NCBI GenBank assembly: GCA_002779455.1
Contig: PEWM01000159.1
Span: 1-8,245 of the forward strand
Direction: 5' to 3'
From: Deltaproteobacteria bacterium CG07_land_8_20_14_0_80_60_11
Lineage (GTDB): Bacteria > Desulfobacterota > Desulfobaccia > Desulfobaccales > 0-14-0-80-60-11
Length of the DNA: 8,245 nucleotides
The notes beneath the pieces are model-generated. The model did not search any database, was not told the DNA's origin, and was given only the letters and a program-made list of their open reading frames with translations. Position numbers and translations under genes: made by a program. Below are positions 6,781-8,245 of the stretch, piece by piece (position 1 is the stretch's first letter; the number at the start of each line of letters is the position of its first letter).

Positions 6781-7434
6781 ATGGTCACAAAAATTCTGAT
6801 CGCCGATGATCACCAGATTGTCCGTCAGGGACTCCGATTTTTGCTGGAGAAGGATTCCGATTTGAAAGTGGTGGCCGAGGCTGAGGATGGGCGGACTACG
6901 GTGCGGTTGGCCCGGGAGCTGAACCCCGGGGTGATCATTATGGATGTCGCCATGCCTGATTTCAACGGCATCGAGGCCACTCGCCAGATCATCACCGAGT
7001 CGCCGGCCACCAAGGTGATCGCCCTTTCCATGTATGCCGACCGCCGATTTGTGGTGAATATGCTGAAGGCCGGGGCTTCGGCCTATCTCTTGAAGGATTG
7101 CGCCTTCGAGGAACTGACCCGGGCCATCCGGGTGGTGCTGGGGCACAAGACCTATCTCAGTCCCGGAGTCACCGATATTTTGGTGAAGGACTGTAAGATG
7201 GGCACACCCTTGAATGAGGCTTCGGCTTTCGGGGTGCTGACCTCCCGGGAGCGGGAAGTCCTCCAGCTCATGTCCGAAGGCCGGTCTACCGCCAAAATCG
7301 CCGACCAACTCCATGTGAGCGTCAAGACCGTGGAGAGCCATCGTCAGCAGCTGATGCACAAGTTGGATCTGCGGAGCGTGGCGGAACTCACCAAGTATGC
7401 CATTCGAGAAGGCTTGACCTCTCTGGAGGCCTGA
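6781..7434 (+). CDS. NarL/LuxR-family response regulator
   Basis: A 217-aa two-domain regulator. The receiver (1-120) has the acidic pair D9/D10, phosphoacceptor D55 in IIMDVAMPD, S83 and K105 (YLLKD). The LuxR-type helix-turn-helix (about 150-212) runs from LTSREREVLQLMSEGRS through KIADQLHVSVKTVESHRQQL, the recognition-helix region. It probably binds DNA as a dimer after phosphorylation by the kinase encoded upstream. The start at ATG 6781 has GGTGGAG immediately upstream (6771-6777). The 22-bp gap to the kinase gene has no terminator, so the two are one operon. Its receiver is a paralogue of the kinase receiver, with the last third nearly identical. Target genes are not evident; the inverted repeat at 5141-5161 is one candidate and would imply autoregulation. 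Family assignment is firm; the specific pathway is unknown. Confidence 0.95.
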   Translation: MVTKILIADDHQIVRQGLRFLLEKDSDLKVVAEAEDGRTTVRLARELNPGVIIMDVAMPDFNGIEATRQIITESPATKVIALSMYADRRFVVNMLKAGASAYLLKDCAFEELTRAIRVVLGHKTYLSPGVTDILVKDCKMGTPLNEASAFGVLTSREREVLQLMSEGRSTAKIADQLHVSVKTVESHRQQLMHKLDLRSVAELTKYAIREGLTSLEA

Positions 7435-7617
7435 GCCCAAGCTTATTCTAGCGGAGGGGTGGCTGCCCTAACTTAATTTTTGAACTATAATCCCTCCCGG
7501 GTTTCCGGTTTTTTCCCCTTGGGGGCCCTGGAATCTCTCCCACCCGCCTGGCCCCTGTCGGTATGCCGGCTGTATCGGTAAATAATTGATGTTTTAAAAG
7601 TTTGCCCGTTTAGCCGG
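7435..7617. other. Noncoding gap after the regulator gene
   Basis: There is no coding frame with a plausible start and no strong stem-loop followed by T residues. T-rich stretches occur near 7476-7481 and 7511-7516. A perfect TATAAT is present at 7486-7491, but no good -35 is found at the right spacing. The region could be the scar left where most of the trkH gene was lost. Confidence 0.5.
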
Positions 7618-7892
7618 GTGTCCTTCCTGATATTTCATCCTGTTTCTCGGGTTGCTGGCAGTCTCCACCTTCCTGGTGGCCGCGACCGGCGTCGATATCG
7701 TCACCTCCTTCACCGCGGCCCTGGCCTGCATGGGCAACGTCGGCCCCGGTCTCGGCGCGGTGGGGCCGGCCGACAATTACGCCGGGGTCCCCCCCCTTCG
7801 CCAAGTGGGTCCTCATCCTGGACATGCTCCTGGGGCGCCTGGAGATCTACACGGTGATCATCCTGCTGGTGCCAAGGTTTTATAAGAAATGA
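7618..7892 (+). pseudogene. trkH: Truncated, frameshifted 3' remnant of TrkH/KtrB potassium transporter
   Basis: Three short frames together spell the C-terminal end of a TrkH/KtrB-type K+ transporter subunit, an inner-membrane channel-like protein. From 7634 the frame reads ILFLGLLAVSTFLVAATG, then SFTAALACMGNVGPGLGAVG and PADNYAGVPP; the GNVGPGLGAVGP block is the diagnostic fourth pore-loop region. At the eight-C run 7789-7796 the frame breaks. Removing one C restores FAKWVLILDMLLGRLE, then IYTVIILLVPRFYKK and TGA 7890-7892, the normal TrkH end. An earlier shift near 7636 joins a short VSFLIF piece (from 7618), and an in-frame TGA at 7628-7630 blocks the main frame upstream. Only about the last 85 residues of a roughly 450-residue protein remain, with no start or ribosome site. 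It cannot make a working transporter. The single-C difference alone could be a sequencing error, but the missing N-terminal four fifths could not. Confidence 0.85.
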
Positions 7893-8017
7893 CTACGGGG
7901 GGTGGCCCCTGGTATGAATCCTGAGAACAGCTTTATCACAAAACTATTTTTGCCGTCAGCCTAAAATTCTCCCCCGGTTTTTTTAACCCCTGTGATCAAT
8001 TACGGTACTGTTAAATT
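7893..8017. other. Convergent intergenic region, AT-rich
   Basis: This gap lies between the plus-strand trkH remnant and the minus-strand copper ATPase gene. It contains a small GGGG/CCCC stem (about 7897-7908) and T-runs near 7952-7956 and 7978-7984. No strong stem with an adjacent T-run serving either gene is evident, and no coding frame is supported. Confidence 0.4.
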
Positions 8018-8245
8018 TTATATAGCCCCAAACCGCCGCAGGCGCAAAGAATTTGTCACCACGCTCACCGAGCTCATGGCCATGGCGGCGGCGGCCAGGG
8101 CCGGGTTCAGGGTCCAGCCCCACAGGGGGTAGAAGACCCCGGCGGCCACCGGGATGGCCACGATGTTGTAGCAGAAGGCCCAAAAGAGGTTCTGGCGGAT
8201 GATGCGCATCATCTGCCGGGAGAGTTTAATGGCCTGGGGGATGAG
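8018..8245 (-). CDS. copA: C-terminal end of CopA-type Cu+ P1B-ATPase (partial)
   Basis: The minus-strand frame is open from the right edge (8245) to its stop at 8018-8020, giving 75 residues. It begins LIPQAIKLSRQMMRIIRQN, the region after the P-type hinge domain. Two final membrane helices follow: NLFWAFCYNIVAIPVAAG, with the Tyr-Asn pair of helix 7, and LAAAAMAMSSVSVVTNSLRL, with the M-x-x-S-S motif of helix 8. YN together with MxxSS is the Cu+/Ag+ transport signature of class 1B-1 P-type ATPases (CopA), which export cytosolic copper through the inner membrane. The ATP-binding and metal-binding domains lie outside the window. The end is normal (RLRRFGAI) and no lesion is visible. The gene is convergent with the trkH remnant and not functionally linked to the tad or signalling genes. 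The exact metal is inferred from the motifs. Confidence 0.9.
   Translation of the reverse strand, partial: LIPQAIKLSRQMMRIIRQNLFWAFCYNIVAIPVAAGVFYPLWGWTLNPALAAAAMAMSSVSVVTNSLRLRRFGAI

Noticed and set aside
7481..7491. TATAAT as a promoter for the trkH remnant
   Set aside because: The -10 is perfect, but the hexamer 17 bp upstream (CTGCCC) matches only three of six bases and nothing intact lies downstream.
1..8245. CRISPR arrays, tRNA/rRNA genes, insertion sequences or attachment sites
   Set aside because: No regularly spaced repeats, no tRNA-like cloverleaf, no transposase or integrase motif and no flanking direct repeats were seen on either strand.

Overview
The window (about 58% G+C by eye, compact co-directional genes with good Shine-Dalgarno sites) looks like the chromosome of an anaerobic Gram-negative bacterium. 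The tad gene order, the style of the NarL-family regulator and a LytR_C remnant after tadC suggest Desulfobacterota/deltaproteobacteria. That placement is inference; no taxonomic marker is present.

Layout. (1) Positions 2-4896, plus strand: the assembly half of a Tad/Flp pilus locus, in the order C-terminal end of a putative TadG-like protein, tadZ/cpaE (localisation ATPase with degenerate receiver), tadA/cpaF (secretion motor ATPase), tadB and tadC (inner-membrane platform). Flp pilin, prepilin peptidase, secretin and TadE/F are not visible and would be expected upstream. (2) 4912-5139: a short reading frame with an excellent ribosome binding site. Read across a one-base shift, it is a LytR_C domain of the kind that ends the TPR protein found at this place in related tad loci. 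It seems to be a decayed tadD-like gene. (3) About 5140-5288: a noncoding gap with a 10-bp inverted repeat just upstream of an extended -10 promoter. (4) 5289-7434: a two-gene signalling unit. The first gene is a soluble REC-PAS-HisKA_3-HATPase hybrid kinase; the second is a NarL/LuxR response regulator. Their receiver domains are paralogous and share 31 of 35 residues over the last part of the domain. (5) 7435-7617: noncoding. (6) 7618-7892: a frameshifted 3' remnant of a TrkH/KtrB potassium transporter gene. (7) 7893-8017: noncoding and AT-richer. (8) 8018-8245, minus strand: the C-terminal end of a CopA-type copper P1B-ATPase that continues past the window.

How the genes work together. TadZ recruits the machinery, TadA powers pilin polymerisation on the TadB/TadC platform, and the TadG-like protein is a minor or anchoring component. 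The hybrid kinase and regulator probably form one cytosolic signalling pathway; a link to the neighbouring pilus genes is possible but not shown. Two independently broken genes (LytR_C and trkH) flank the signalling pair.

I did not find a clearly new defence, mobile or RNA-based system. The most unusual points are the shared receiver surface of the kinase and regulator, the inverted repeat at their promoter, and the two gene remnants.
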